From positions 2,728,001 to 2,792,000 of the forward strand of contig NZ_CP020694.1 of assembly GCF_003611275.1 (NCBI RefSeq): DNA of 64,000 nucleotides. The letters run 5' to 3'. Position 1 is the first letter of the stretch, and each line of letters starts with the position of its first letter. A program made the position numbers and the translations under genes. Under the pieces are notes generated by a model. The model saw nothing but the letters and a program-made list of their open reading frames with translations, did no database searches and was not told the origin of the DNA. The DNA is from Sulfitobacter sp. D7. Lineage in GTDB: Bacteria > Pseudomonadota > Alphaproteobacteria > Rhodobacterales > Rhodobacteraceae. Of the stretch, positions 25,056-34,055 are shown in pieces.

Positions 25056-27230
25056 CTACCCCAACAACTCCCGCGCCGCCGCCACAATACCCTCGCGCGA
25101 GGGCAGGGTCGCCGCATAGGCCGGACCCGTCGCGATAAAACTGTCCTCCGCCGTTAGCCGCGCAAAACGCTCAACCCCGCGCTCTGCCATCAGCGCCATC
25201 AACGCTTCGGCCTGCCCGCCGGTGCGGCGACATTCATCAACGATCAGCACAGGCCGATCCCCGATGGCCGCCATCAACGCCTCATCTGGCATCGGAGCCA
25301 GCCAACGCAGGTCAATCACCCGCGCCGCGACACCCTGCTCTGCCAGATCATGCGCCGCCTGCTGGCTCAGGTAATGCCCGTTACCATAGCTCACGATCGC
25401 CAAATCGGCCCCCTCGCCCGTGACACCAACCTCGCCCAGACCAATCCGCTGGTCCGGCGCCGGATAATTCCGCATCCAGCCGCCGTCCCCGGCCTCCAAC
25501 AAATCCCGCATCGGGTAAAGCGCGATGGGCTCGACAAAGACCACCACCCGCTGCTCCTCACGCGCCAAACGGTGCGCCTCGCGCAGCATCATCGCGGCGT
25601 CATCCCCGGCCGAGGGGCAGGCAATGACGATTCCCGGAATGTCGCGCAGCACGGCCAGTGAGTTGTCGTTGTGGAAATGCCCGCCAAAGCCTTTCTGATA
25701 ACCCAGCCCGGCGATGCGCAGCACCATCGGATTGGTCCATTGCCCGTCCGAGAAGAACGGCAGGGTGGCCGCCTCGCCGCGCAACTGGTCTTCGGCGTTG
25801 TGCAGATAGGCGAGGAACTGAATCTCAGGCATCGGCACGAAACCGTTATGCGCCATACCGATAGCGAGGCCCAGAATGCTCTGTTCATCCAACAGCGTGT
25901 CGATCACACGCCCCGGCCCGAAACGGCCCTGCAACTTCTGTGTGACGCCATAAACCCCACCCTTGCGGCCCACGTCCTCGCCCATCAGCATGGTCTCGGA
26001 ATGCGAGAGCATCAGATCATGCAGCGCCCAGTTGATCAGCCGTGACATCGGCTGCGGGTTGTCCATTTGCGCCATGTCGCTGCCAAAGGTTTCGGCCCGC
26101 ACTTCCGCGCTCGGCCCATTGCTCGGCGCGCAGTCGCGTTTGGGCGGCACGAGGCTCGCCATCACATCCGATGCAGTCTTGAGCCGCGGGCGTTTGACCA
26201 CCTCTGCCGCCGCTTTCGCCACGGCATCTTGGGTCTCACGGTAAATCGCCAGCGCCTCATCGGCGTTCATTCCGGCCTCCACCAACAGGCGCGCGGAATG
26301 CAGCAGCGGATCGTTCGCCTCATCTGCCTCGACCTCTGCACGCGGCAGATAGGAAGTCGCCACATCCGCCCCCGCATGACCATATAGCCGCACAGTGCGC
26401 AGATGCAGGAAGGCGGGCTTGCGGTGCACCCGCACGTAATCCGCCGCCTCTTTCGCCGCAGCGAAAGCGGCATGAAGGTCCAGCCCGTCGCCCTCGAAAT
26501 ACTTCAAGCCCGGACGGGCAGACATGGAGGCTTTGATCCAGCCCGTCGGGGTCTTCGTCGAAATCCCGATGCCATTGTCCTCGCAGACGAAAAGCAGCGG
26601 CAGCGGCACGCCCTGTACGGCGGTCCAACAGGCGGCATTGATCGCGCCCTGCGCGGTGGAGTGGTTGGCCGAGGCATCGCCAAAGCTACACATGGCGATT
26701 GCATCGCGCGGCAGGATCGCATGCTCGGGCCGGTTGCGCCGTGCCATGCCGATGGAATGCGCGGCCCCCACGGCCTTGGGCAGGTGGCTGGCAATGGTCG
26801 AGGTCTGCGGCGGGATCATCAGCGGGCGCGAGCCCAGCACCTTATGTCGCCCGCCGCTGATCGGATCCTCAGCCGAACAGGCGAAACTCAGGAGCATATC
26901 GCGCAGCATGTCCTGCCCCTCGGCCTGATCGGCGCGGGCGATCTGGAACGCCGCATCACGGTAGTGCAGGAAGGCGATGTCATCGACCCGCAGCGCCGCC
27001 GCCACCCCCGCCATGCCTTCGTGCCCGGACGAGCCGATGGTGTAAAACCCCTGCCCCTCTTTCTGCATCACGCGGCTTTGCAGGTCGAGCGCGCGGCTCA
27101 GGACCTGCGCGCGGTAGAGCCGCTCCAATGCGGCACGATCAAGCGCCTTTTTGTCGGAGGTGGAAACGGGAAAATCCCCCGCCGCGACGCGACGGAGGAA
27201 GTTCTCATGAACGATGGCAACGCGGTCCAT
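25056..27230 (-). CDS. Fused E1 alpha-beta thiamine diphosphate-dependent 2-oxo acid dehydrogenase
   Basis: 724-residue protein joining both E1 chains. Residues 1-350 are the alpha half with the ThDP motif MCSFGDASANHSTAQGAINA and downstream CEDNGIGISTKTPTGW. A linker near residues 360-395 leads to the beta half (HSETMLMGEDVGRKGGVYGV, FGPGRVIDTLLDEQSILGLA, and the C-terminal VLIVDECRRTGGQAEALMAL). Branched-chain or acetoin-type E1 subunits are normally separate genes of about 330-410 residues. No E2 or E3 lipoyl gene is adjacent, so the E2 partner must lie elsewhere. The substrate is unknown; a branched-chain or 2-oxo acid is likely. Confidence 0.88.
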   Translation of the reverse strand: MDRVAIVHENFLRRVAAGDFPVSTSDKKALDRAALERLYRAQVLSRALDLQSRVMQKEGQGFYTIGSSGHEGMAGVAAALRVDDIAFLHYRDAAFQIARADQAEGQDMLRDMLLSFACSAEDPISGGRHKVLGSRPLMIPPQTSTIASHLPKAVGAAHSIGMARRNRPEHAILPRDAIAMCSFGDASANHSTAQGAINAACWTAVQGVPLPLLFVCEDNGIGISTKTPTGWIKASMSARPGLKYFEGDGLDLHAAFAAAKEAADYVRVHRKPAFLHLRTVRLYGHAGADVATSYLPRAEVEADEANDPLLHSARLLVEAGMNADEALAIYRETQDAVAKAAAEVVKRPRLKTASDVMASLVPPKRDCAPSNGPSAEVRAETFGSDMAQMDNPQPMSRLINWALHDLMLSHSETMLMGEDVGRKGGVYGVTQKLQGRFGPGRVIDTLLDEQSILGLAIGMAHNGFVPMPEIQFLAYLHNAEDQLRGEAATLPFFSDGQWTNPMVLRIAGLGYQKGFGGHFHNDNSLAVLRDIPGIVIACPSAGDDAAMMLREAHRLAREEQRVVVFVEPIALYPMRDLLEAGDGGWMRNYPAPDQRIGLGEVGVTGEGADLAIVSYGNGHYLSQQAAHDLAEQGVAARVIDLRWLAPMPDEALMAAIGDRPVLIVDECRRTGGQAEALMALMAERGVERFARLTAEDSFIATGPAYAATLPSREGIVAAARELLG

Positions 27231-27276
27231 GGGGCCTCTTGGAATAGGAATTAAACGCCGATGGCGAAAGTATTTC

Positions 27277-27311
27277 GGCCAGAAAGAAAGGCGCCGCCTC
27301 TCTTTCTGGCC
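27277..27311 (-). terminator. Hairpin downstream of gcdH
   Basis: GGCCAGAAAGA and TCTTTCTGGCC form an 11-bp perfect stem around a GC-rich 13-base loop. It lies 50 bases beyond the gcdH stop on the minus strand. No T-run follows directly (GAAATACTTT), so it may be a weak terminator or a processing structure ahead of the E1 gene. Confidence 0.6.
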
Positions 27312-27360
27312 ATAAGTATTTGGGAGTGGCCGGGGGAACAGTTCCCCCCGATGCCGGTCT

Positions 27361-28584
27361 TTAGAAGAACGCCTGCAGGCCGGTCTGGGCGCGGCCCAGG
27401 ATCAGGGCGTGCACGTCATGGGTGCCCTCATAGGTGTTCACTGTCTCAAGGTTCATCATGTGGCGGATCACTTGGAATTCACCCGAGATACCGTTGCCGC
27501 CGTGCATGTCACGCGACATGCGCGCCACGTCGAGCGCCTTGCCACAGTTGTTGCGCTTGACGATCGAAACCATCTCGGGCGCGGCATTGGCGGCGTCCAT
27601 CAAACGGCCCACCTGCAGCGAGCCCTGCAGGCCGAGCGAAATCTCGGTCATCATGTCGGCCAGCTTCTTCTGGAAAAGCTGGGTTTGGGCCAGTGGCTTG
27701 TTGAACTGTTTGCGGTCCAACCCGTACTGCAGCGCGGCGTGCCAGCAGAATTCCGCAGCACCCATCGCACCCCAAGAGATGCCATAGCGCGCGCGGTTCA
27801 AACAGCCGAACGGCCCCTTCAGACCCTGCACGTTGGGCAGCAGCGCGTCTTCGCCCACTTCGACGCCGTCCATCACGATCTCGCCGGTGATCGAGGCGCG
27901 CAAGGACAGCTTGTTGCCCACTTTCGGCGCGCTCAGGCCCTTCATGCCCTTCTCCAGCACGAAGCCGCGGATCTTGCCGTCATGCGCCTCGGACTTGGCC
28001 CAGACCACGAAGACATCGGCGATGGGGGAGTTTGAGATCCACATCTTGGAGCCGGTCAGCTTATAGCCATTCTCGGTCTTCACGGCGCGGGTTTTCATGC
28101 CCGCAGGGTCGGAACCTGCGTCAGGCTCGGTCAGGCCAAAACAACCGATCCATTCGCCCGAGCAGAGCTTCGGCAGATACTTTTGGCGCTGCTCTTCGGA
28201 GCCATAGGCATAGATCGGGTACATCACGAGGCTTGCCTGCACCGACATCATCGACCGGTAGCCGCTGTCGACCCGCTCAACTTCGCGCGCGACGAGGCCG
28301 TAGGAGACATAGCTGCCGCCCAGCCCGCCGTATTCCTCGGGGATGGTGACGCCCAGAAGGCCCATCTCGCCCATCTCGCGGAAGATTTCGGGGTCGGTCT
28401 TTTCCTCGGCGAAGGCTTCGATGACGCGCGGTTGCAGCTTTTCCTGCGCATAGGCACGGGCGCTGTCGCGGATCATGCGTTCGTCTTCGCTCAACTGGCT
28501 GTCGAGGCGGAAGGGATCCTGCCAATCGAAGCTGCCGAGATCGGGTTTGTCCTTGGCGCGCAGCTTGGGGGCGTCTGCAGTCAT
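27361..28584 (-). CDS. gcdH: Glutaryl-CoA dehydrogenase
   Basis: 407-residue acyl-CoA dehydrogenase fold flavoprotein. It oxidises and decarboxylates glutaryl-CoA to crotonyl-CoA in lysine/tryptophan degradation. Visible: [40 protein letters not shown], the helical C-terminal domain [20 protein letters not shown], and the base-containing [19 protein letters not shown] (Glu), which is diagnostic of GcdH. The start at 28584 ([11 protein letters not shown]) is supported by AAAGGAT. A divergent LysR gene begins about 80 bases away, a typical GcdH arrangement. Confidence 0.95.
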   Translation of the reverse strand: MTADAPKLRAKDKPDLGSFDWQDPFRLDSQLSEDERMIRDSARAYAQEKLQPRVIEAFAEEKTDPEIFREMGEMGLLGVTIPEEYGGLGGSYVSYGLVAREVERVDSGYRSMMSVQASLVMYPIYAYGSEEQRQKYLPKLCSGEWIGCFGLTEPDAGSDPAGMKTRAVKTENGYKLTGSKMWISNSPIADVFVVWAKSEAHDGKIRGFVLEKGMKGLSAPKVGNKLSLRASITGEIVMDGVEVGEDALLPNVQGLKGPFGCLNRARYGISWGAMGAAEFCWHAALQYGLDRKQFNKPLAQTQLFQKKLADMMTEISLGLQGSLQVGRLMDAANAAPEMVSIVKRNNCGKALDVARMSRDMHGGNGISGEFQVIRHMMNLETVNTYEGTHDVHALILGRAQTGLQAFF

Positions 28585-28666
28585 GATGCATCCTTTCGGG
28601 TGATGTGATTTGCGGCAGTATTGCAAACTGGCGGCGCAAACTCTATCGCTGCTTTGTCCTGAGTTC

Positions 28667-29578
28667 ATGAGAAAAAGTCATATGATCGCGCCCCGCCGCT
28701 TCCTGCCCTCGATCTCGGCCCTGCTGTCCTTCGAGGCTGTGGTGCGGCTGGGCACCGCCACGGCGGCGGCGCAGGAACTGAACCTGACGCAGAGCGCGGT
28801 AAGCCGCCAGATCAAGACGCTGGAGGAACAACTAGGCGTGTCGCTGATGATCCGTCAGGGCCGACGGCTGAGCCCGACGCAGGCGGGGTTGGATTATGTC
28901 ACGCAGGTGCGCGACATCCTGAACCGGCTGGCGCAGGCCTCGGTTTCGGCCCGGACGAACCCCACGGGCGGCACGCTGGATCTGGCGATCTTGCCCGCCT
29001 TCGGCATGCATTGGCTGGCCCCCCGGCTGCGCGATTTTGCAAGAGATCATCCTGAGGTGACAGTCAACCTCTCCACCCGGTTGCGGCCCTTCGCCTTTGC
29101 AGGCAGCCGATTCGACGCCGCCATTCATTTTGGTCATGAAGACTGGCCCGGCGTGCGCTATCTGCCGCTTTTGCCGGAAACGGTGGTGGCGGTCTGCGCG
29201 CCTGATTTGCTGGCCGAACCGCTGGAAGATGCGCGCGATGTGCGGCACCTGCCGCTATTGCATCTGGAGACCCGCCCCCGCGGCTGGGCGCGCTGGCTGT
29301 CGTCGCTGGGCGTGACCGATGAGCCGCCCGGCGGGATGATGTTTGACCAATTCTCAACCATGGCGCAGGCGGCGATTCACGGGCTGGGGGTGGCTCTGCT
29401 GCCGACCTTTTTCGCCCGCCCCTACCTGCGCGACGGGCAATTGGTGCTGGCCGCGTCGCAAACCACGCAGAGCATCGGCAATTACTACCTCGTCTGGCCC
29501 GAAGACCGGGATGAGACCGCGGCGCTTGCGTCTTTCCGCGGCTGGCTCGCCCAGCAGGCAGAGCCCGCGACAGACTGA
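28667..29578 (+). CDS. LysR-type transcriptional regulator divergent to gcdH
   Basis: About 303 residues. The N-terminal winged helix-turn-helix ([40 protein letters not shown]) is of the GcvA-like LysR type; the effector domain follows ([20 protein letters not shown]). It is divergent from gcdH across a gap of about 80 bases, so it is the probable regulator of gcdH, with a glutarate-type coinducer inferred. Start choice is uncertain: ATG at 28667 or at 28682 (MIAPRRFLP), neither with a strong ribosome site. Confidence 0.93.
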   Translation: MRKSHMIAPRRFLPSISALLSFEAVVRLGTATAAAQELNLTQSAVSRQIKTLEEQLGVSLMIRQGRRLSPTQAGLDYVTQVRDILNRLAQASVSARTNPTGGTLDLAILPAFGMHWLAPRLRDFARDHPEVTVNLSTRLRPFAFAGSRFDAAIHFGHEDWPGVRYLPLLPETVVAVCAPDLLAEPLEDARDVRHLPLLHLETRPRGWARWLSSLGVTDEPPGGMMFDQFSTMAQAAIHGLGVALLPTFFARPYLRDGQLVLAASQTTQSIGNYYLVWPEDRDETAALASFRGWLAQQAEPATD

Positions 29579-29670
29579 TAATCCGGCCCGAACCGGCCAA
29601 AGTTATGCCGCATTTACATTGTATAAAACCGGCTAACCCGCCCGCATCGGGCGATCCAAAGGAGCAGATG

Positions 29671-30000
29671 ATGCTAAGTTCATATCGCAAAAGCGCCGGT
29701 GCTCTGGCCCTCGCCCTGAGCGTTTGCGCCGCCAGTGCCATGGCCGAGAACCGCAACGTGCTGATTGTTGACGGTGCCTATTTCCCAGCGCTTTCGCATG
29801 TGCAGCCGGGCGATCAGGTGGTCTTTACCAACAATGCCACGGGCAGCCACACGATCACCGGTGAAGGCGATGCCTGGACCAGTGACGCGATCCCCGTGAA
29901 CGGGAGCTATACGCTCGACATTACGGCAGAGACCCCGACGACCTTCAGTGGCCAGACCTTGGAAGAGCCTGCCTTTGAAGGGGCGATCAGTTTCGACTAA
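29671..30000 (+). CDS. Secreted cupredoxin-like protein lacking copper ligands
   Basis: 109 residues. A signal peptide (SYRKSAGALALALSVCAASA) is followed by a short cupredoxin-like beta domain: NVLIVDGAYFPALSHVQPGD, QVVFTNNATGSHTITGEGDA, then the last strands TPTTFSGQTLEEPAFEGAIS. The first His of the site is present (GSHTITG), but the usual Cys-x-x-His-x-x-x-Met loop is replaced by FSGQTLEEPAFEG with no Cys, His or Met, so type-1 copper binding is unlikely. The start at 29671 has GGAG 6 bases upstream; the ATG at 29668 is an alternative. It is a single gene with its own terminator. Confidence 0.85.
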   Translation: MLSSYRKSAGALALALSVCAASAMAENRNVLIVDGAYFPALSHVQPGDQVVFTNNATGSHTITGEGDAWTSDAIPVNGSYTLDITAETPTTFSGQTLEEPAFEGAISFD

Positions 30001-30034
30001 CCGGCCCCGCGGTTGCACGGCCCATTCAGACTTA

Positions 30035-30071
30035 CCAAAGCCCCGCCCTCAACCGCAGGGCTTTGGTGTTT
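30035..30071. terminator. Terminator between the cupredoxin-like gene and the VOC gene
   Basis: CCAAAGCCC and GGGCTTTGG form a 9-bp stem with a 14-base loop, followed by TGTTTC on the plus strand. The genes on both sides converge here, so it may serve both. Confidence 0.78.
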
Positions 30072-30083
30072 CATCGCTTGGCC

Positions 30084-30497
30084 TTACTGGGCAAAGACAC
30101 GTTCCATATCGGCAAAGCCTTTGACCTCGATCGGGTTGCCCGAAGGGTCGCGGAAGAACATCGTCGCCTGTTCGCCCGGCTCCCCTTCGAAACGCAGCGA
30201 CGGTTCGATCACGAAATCAACCTTCGCGCCTTTCAGCCGCTCGGCCAGCGCCTTCCAATCGTCCATCTGCAAGACCACCCCCAGATGCGGCATCGGCACC
30301 ATATGTTCGCCCACCTTGCCGGTGGCTTCTGTGGCGAAAGGCTCCCCCAGATGCATCGAAATTTGGTGGCCAAAGAAGGAATAATCGACCCAAGTCTCGG
30401 TCGAGCGGCCCTCGGTGCAGCCCAGCACATCGCCGTAGAAGGCGCGGGTCTCATCAAGGTCGCGGACGTTATAGGCAAGGTGGAAGGGGGTGAGCAT
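30084..30497 (-). CDS. VOC (glyoxalase/bleomycin resistance) family protein
   Basis: 137 residues with the vicinal oxygen chelate fold: TPFHLAYNVRDLDETRAFYG at the start, HQISMHLGE and, at the C-terminus, ATMFFRDPSGNPIEVKGFAD, which is the second-repeat metal-binding Glu motif. The family covers glyoxalases, dioxygenases and resistance proteins. The substrate is not evident and no operon partner is present. The start at 30497 (MLTPFHLAY) has GGAG upstream; the in-frame ATG at 30572 does not look like a family N-terminus. Confidence 0.88.
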   Translation of the reverse strand: MLTPFHLAYNVRDLDETRAFYGDVLGCTEGRSTETWVDYSFFGHQISMHLGEPFATEATGKVGEHMVPMPHLGVVLQMDDWKALAERLKGAKVDFVIEPSLRFEGEPGEQATMFFRDPSGNPIEVKGFADMERVFAQ

Positions 30498-30582
30498 GGA
30501 GGGTCTCCTATCTATCTGCTGCCCCCTGTGTATCCTGCCCGGTGGAAGGTGCAATAGCGCGGCGTTTCTCAAGGATCACCAA

Positions 30583-30615
30583 ACCAAAAGGGCGCGCCCC
30601 TTTCAGGACGCGCCC
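30583..30615 (-). terminator. Terminator after the 5'-nucleotidase gene
   Basis: On the minus strand GGGCGCG and CGCGCCC pair around a 12-base loop, followed by TTTTGGTTT. It starts 25 bases past the stop at 30641. Confidence 0.82.
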
Positions 30616-30640
30616 AAGTCAATCAGGCCAAAACCTGTCC

Positions 30641-32197
30641 TTATTTCATGGTGATACGACCGTCGGTATAGGGCTTGTATGTGCCATCCTTGGCCAGATA
30701 CTCGGCCGTGACATCCGCCAGATCGGGGCCGTAGTCATAGGCATTGGCGGCGTCCTTGAACATCGCATAGCCATCGCCACCGTTGCGAACGTAGTTGTTC
30801 GAGACGGCACCATAGGTTTTCTCAAGGTCAATCGGCGCACCCGCGACCATCACGTCGCTGATCCGGCTGCCAGCTTCTGCCTTGGGATCAAAGGCAAAGG
30901 ACATGCCCGCCACTTGGGGGAAACGCCCTGCGCCCTCTTCATGCTGGCTCACGCCGTTTTCCAACGCCTCGATCAGTTGCGCGCCGGTGACTTGGAAGGT
31001 CGACAATGTGTTCTGGAACGGCAACACGGTCAGCACTTCACCCATCGTCACCTCGCCCGCGTCGATAGAGGCACGCAGCCCGCCCGAGTTGGCAATCGCC
31101 ACGTCGATGCCCTGATCCTTCACCCGGTCAAGCATCGCGTCGGCCACAAGGTTGCCCATTGAGCATTCCTGCGCGCGACAGTTGCCGCGCTCCCCGTCGA
31201 TTGCCTCGGCTGTATCGGCCACCACCCGGTTGCGGATTTCCTCAAGCGGCTTGGCAGCTTCGGCGATACGGTCAACGGTGTCCTGATCTTCGGTCACGGC
31301 AGCGTCCATGATCAGCGGCTCGCCCTCGGCCTTGGTGATATTGCCCTCATCGTCAAAGGTCACATTCAACTCGCCAAGGAATTTGCCATAGGCATAGGCC
31401 TGCACGATTGCCGTCTCGCCCACCATCGTCGGATAGGGACCCTCGGCACGCTCGTTCGTATTGCTGAGCAGCGTGTTGGTATGGCCGCCCACGATCACAT
31501 CGACCCCAGTGGTTTCCGCCGCCACTTTCTGGTCAACGCTATAGCCTGAGTGGCTGAGCACGATGATCTTGTTCACGCCCCTAGCAATCAGCAGATCAAC
31601 CTCGCCCTGCACGGCGGCAACAGGATCAGAGAAGGTGATATTGTCGCCGGGGCTGGCCAACTCATGCGTGTCTTGCGGCGTCAGGCCGATCAAGCCGATC
31701 TGTTCGCCTCCCTTTTCGATCACGGTCGATTTGGCCAGCTTGTCGGCCAGAAGCGGCTCCGCCGTAACATCAGCGTTGGACATCAGCACCGGGAATTCCA
31801 AGGCGTCCATAAAGCCGCGCAGCACTTCGGGGCCATCGTCGAATTCATGGTTGCCCACGGTCATCGCGTCATAGCCCATCTGGTTCATCATCTCGGCGGC
31901 CAATGCGCCCTTGTACTGGGTGTAGAACAACGTGCCCTGAAACTGGTCACCGCCGTCCACAAGGATGCTGTTGCCTGCCCGCTCGCGCGCCTCGGTGATC
32001 GCGGTCATCAGCCGGCCAGAGCCACCGAAACACTCGCCTGCTGTATTGTCTTCGGCACCGCAGGGACCGTCATATTTGCTGATCGGCTCAAACCGCGCGT
32101 GAAAATCATTGGTGTGCAGAATGGTGAGGTTATATTCAGCTGCCGCCATGCCACTGGTCAAAGCCAGCGCTGCGGTCGCGGTCAGGAATCGTTTCAT
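30641..32197 (-). CDS. Periplasmic bifunctional 2',3'-cyclic-nucleotidase/5'-nucleotidase (UshA-like)
   Basis: 518 residues. A Sec signal peptide (MKRFLTATAALALTSGMAAA) is followed by the calcineurin-like metallophosphatase domain (ILHTNDFHARFEP, ILVDGGDQFQGT, MTVGNHEFDDG, IIVLSHSGYSVD, VIVGGHTNT) and the C-terminal 5'-nucleotidase domain (ANSGGLRASIDAGEVTMGEV, NNYVRNGGDGYAMF). It hydrolyses nucleotides in the periplasm for phosphate or nucleoside scavenging. The start at 32197 has AGGGGAA upstream. It is a single gene bounded by a terminator. The nucleoside salvage operon at 52-56 kb could use its products. Confidence 0.94.
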   Translation of the reverse strand: MKRFLTATAALALTSGMAAAEYNLTILHTNDFHARFEPISKYDGPCGAEDNTAGECFGGSGRLMTAITEARERAGNSILVDGGDQFQGTLFYTQYKGALAAEMMNQMGYDAMTVGNHEFDDGPEVLRGFMDALEFPVLMSNADVTAEPLLADKLAKSTVIEKGGEQIGLIGLTPQDTHELASPGDNITFSDPVAAVQGEVDLLIARGVNKIIVLSHSGYSVDQKVAAETTGVDVIVGGHTNTLLSNTNERAEGPYPTMVGETAIVQAYAYGKFLGELNVTFDDEGNITKAEGEPLIMDAAVTEDQDTVDRIAEAAKPLEEIRNRVVADTAEAIDGERGNCRAQECSMGNLVADAMLDRVKDQGIDVAIANSGGLRASIDAGEVTMGEVLTVLPFQNTLSTFQVTGAQLIEALENGVSQHEEGAGRFPQVAGMSFAFDPKAEAGSRISDVMVAGAPIDLEKTYGAVSNNYVRNGGDGYAMFKDAANAYDYGPDLADVTAEYLAKDGTYKPYTDGRITMK

Positions 32198-32326
32198 GAT
32201 AGTTCCCCTGTTGGTTGTTATGCCGGTATCGTGGCGCGGGGTTTGATCCGTGTCAAAGGTCATATCACCTGCCCTATGGTCACCCGCGGGTCTTGACCCC
32301 GCCCCGCCCGGCGGGCATCACAAGCC

Positions 32327-32677
32327 ATGCTGATTTTCAAGATACTCCGCGCAGACGAATGGGCTGCGCTGCGCAAGAACGGGGTCTCAGACGGGGCGCC
32401 GATTGATGTCACCGATGGCTATGTGCATTTCTCCACCGCCGAACAGGCCGAGGAAACCGCCGCCAAGCATTTCAAGGGCGAAGAGGGTCTTTTCCTGCTC
32501 GCTCTTGAGGCCGAAAGCTTGGGCGATGCGCTGGAATGGGAGCCGTCGCGGGGCGGCGCGCTTTTCCCGCATCTCTACCGCCCGCTCAAGATCGAAGACG
32601 TGGTCTGGGCACAGCCCCTGCCCTTGGTGGATGGCGCTCATGAATTCCCCGCCGGTCTGGGCGCAGCAAGCGCATGA
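32327..32677 (+). CDS. DUF952 domain protein
   Basis: 116 residues of the DUF952 family: [40 protein letters not shown] and [20 protein letters not shown] are the family blocks (typically YKI..W...G.DGFIHxS). Enzymatic function is unknown; the fold is suggested to be NTF2/glutamylcyclotransferase-like, which is only an inference. The stop overlaps the pyrD start by 4 bases, so it is co-expressed with pyrD and arsC. Confidence 0.85.
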   Translation: MLIFKILRADEWAALRKNGVSDGAPIDVTDGYVHFSTAEQAEETAAKHFKGEEGLFLLALEAESLGDALEWEPSRGGALFPHLYRPLKIEDVVWAQPLPLVDGAHEFPAGLGAASA

Positions 32678-33717
32678 TGCCGGTGATCGAAAAAATGGGC
32701 CTTAACGCGCTGCACCGGATTGACCCCGAAGCGGCGCATGGGCTGGCGATCCGGGCTTTGCGGGCGGGCCTGGCCCCGGCCCCCGGGCCGCAGACCTCTG
32801 CACGCTTACACACAACGGTTGCTGGGCTGGATCTGCCGAACCCCGTCGGGCTGGCCGCGGGTTTTGACAAGAACGCGACCGCGGTCGCCCCGCTTTCCCG
32901 CGCCGGTTTCGGCTTTATCGAAGTGGGCGCCGCCACGCCCCTGCCCCAGCCCGGCAACCCGCGCCCGCGTCTGTTTCGCCTGACCGAAGACCGCGCCGCG
33001 ATCAACCGCTTCGGCTTTAACAACGAGGGGATGGAGGCGATCTGCGCCCGGCTTTCGCGCCGCGGCGCCGGTGTGCCGGTGGGGCTGAACCTTGGTGCGA
33101 ACAAGACCAGCCCAGACCGCGCTGCCGACTTTGCCCGGGTGATGACCGCCGCGCGCAATCACGTCGATTTCGCGACGGTCAATGTCTCCTCCCCCAACAC
33201 CGAGAAGCTGCGCGATCTTCAGGGCAAGGCGGCGCTTTCCGCCCTGCTCGAAGGGGTGATGGACGTGCGCGGTGCCACGCCCGTTTTCCTGAAAATCGCC
33301 CCCGATCTCAGCGAAGCCGAGATCGAGGACGTGGCCGAGGTTGCTCAAAATTCAGGCGTCGCTGCCATCATTGCGACCAATACCACGCTCGACCGGACAG
33401 GTCTTGCCAGCGCCCATGCGGCTGAGGCGGGCGGCCTCTCCGGTGCGCCATTGTTTGAGCGGTCGACTCGCGTCTTGGCGCGGCTGGCGGGGCTAACGGA
33501 TATTCCGTTGATCGGCGTTGGCGGGGTGTCGGATGCGCAGACCGCCTATGCCAAGATCTGCGCCGGTGCCTCGGCGTTGCAACTTTACACCGCGCTGGTC
33601 TTTGGCGGTCTTGGGCTGGTGCGTGAGATCACCACGGGGCTCGATGCGCTTTTGGCGCGCGATGGTTTCGCCACCGTGGCCGAGGCCGTGGGCAGCAAAC
33701 GCGAGGATTGGCTATGA
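32674..33717 (+). CDS. pyrD: Dihydroorotate dehydrogenase (quinone), class 2
   Basis: 347-residue FMN enzyme of pyrimidine synthesis, membrane-associated and quinone-reducing. Visible: N-terminal amphipathic extension [19 protein letters not shown] (class 2 specific), [43 protein letters not shown] (catalytic Ser), [29 protein letters not shown], and [17 protein letters not shown] with [15 protein letters not shown]. It is coupled by 4-base overlaps to DUF952 upstream and arsC downstream. Confidence 0.96.
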   Translation: MMPVIEKMGLNALHRIDPEAAHGLAIRALRAGLAPAPGPQTSARLHTTVAGLDLPNPVGLAAGFDKNATAVAPLSRAGFGFIEVGAATPLPQPGNPRPRLFRLTEDRAAINRFGFNNEGMEAICARLSRRGAGVPVGLNLGANKTSPDRAADFARVMTAARNHVDFATVNVSSPNTEKLRDLQGKAALSALLEGVMDVRGATPVFLKIAPDLSEAEIEDVAEVAQNSGVAAIIATNTTLDRTGLASAHAAEAGGLSGAPLFERSTRVLARLAGLTDIPLIGVGGVSDAQTAYAKICAGASALQLYTALVFGGLGLVREITTGLDALLARDGFATVAEAVGSKREDWL

Positions 33718-34055
33718 TCACCCTGTGGCACAATCCGCGCTGTTCGAAATCGCGGCAGGTGCTGGCCTTGATCGAAGAGGCGGGCGTGGACGTGAGCCTC
33801 CGGCGTTACCTCGAAGACGCCCCGACGCGGGATGAGATCATCGCCGCCCGCGACGCTCTTGGCCTCCGCCCGATTGAGATGATGCGGACCGGCGAGAAGG
33901 TGTTCAAAGAGATGGGTCTGACCAAGGACAGCCCCGAAGAGACGCTGATCGACGCCATGGCCGCCCATCCGATCCTGATCGAACGCCCCATCGCCTTTGG
34001 CCAAAGCGGCGCCGTGATCGGGCGCCCGCCGGAAGCGGTGCAAAGGCTGCTCTAG
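33714..34055 (+). CDS. arsC: ArsC-family arsenate reductase (glutaredoxin type)
   Basis: 113 residues: [20 protein letters not shown] with the nucleophilic Cys10, [14 protein letters not shown], and the three Arg regions typical of glutathione/glutaredoxin-linked ArsC ([28 protein letters not shown]). It reduces arsenate to arsenite using glutathione/glutaredoxin. No arsB or arsR is adjacent, so this may be a Spx/YffB-like relative. The ATG overlaps the pyrD stop, and its own stop overlaps the convergent MATE stop by four bases. Confidence 0.87.
   Translation: MITLWHNPRCSKSRQVLALIEEAGVDVSLRRYLEDAPTRDEIIAARDALGLRPIEMMRTGEKVFKEMGLTKDSPEETLIDAMAAHPILIERPIAFGQSGAVIGRPPEAVQRLL

Noticed and set aside
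28610..28666. Longer N-terminal start for the LysR regulator
   Set aside because: The extension ([15 protein letters not shown]) overlaps the gcdH promoter region and lacks a ribosome site or family similarity.
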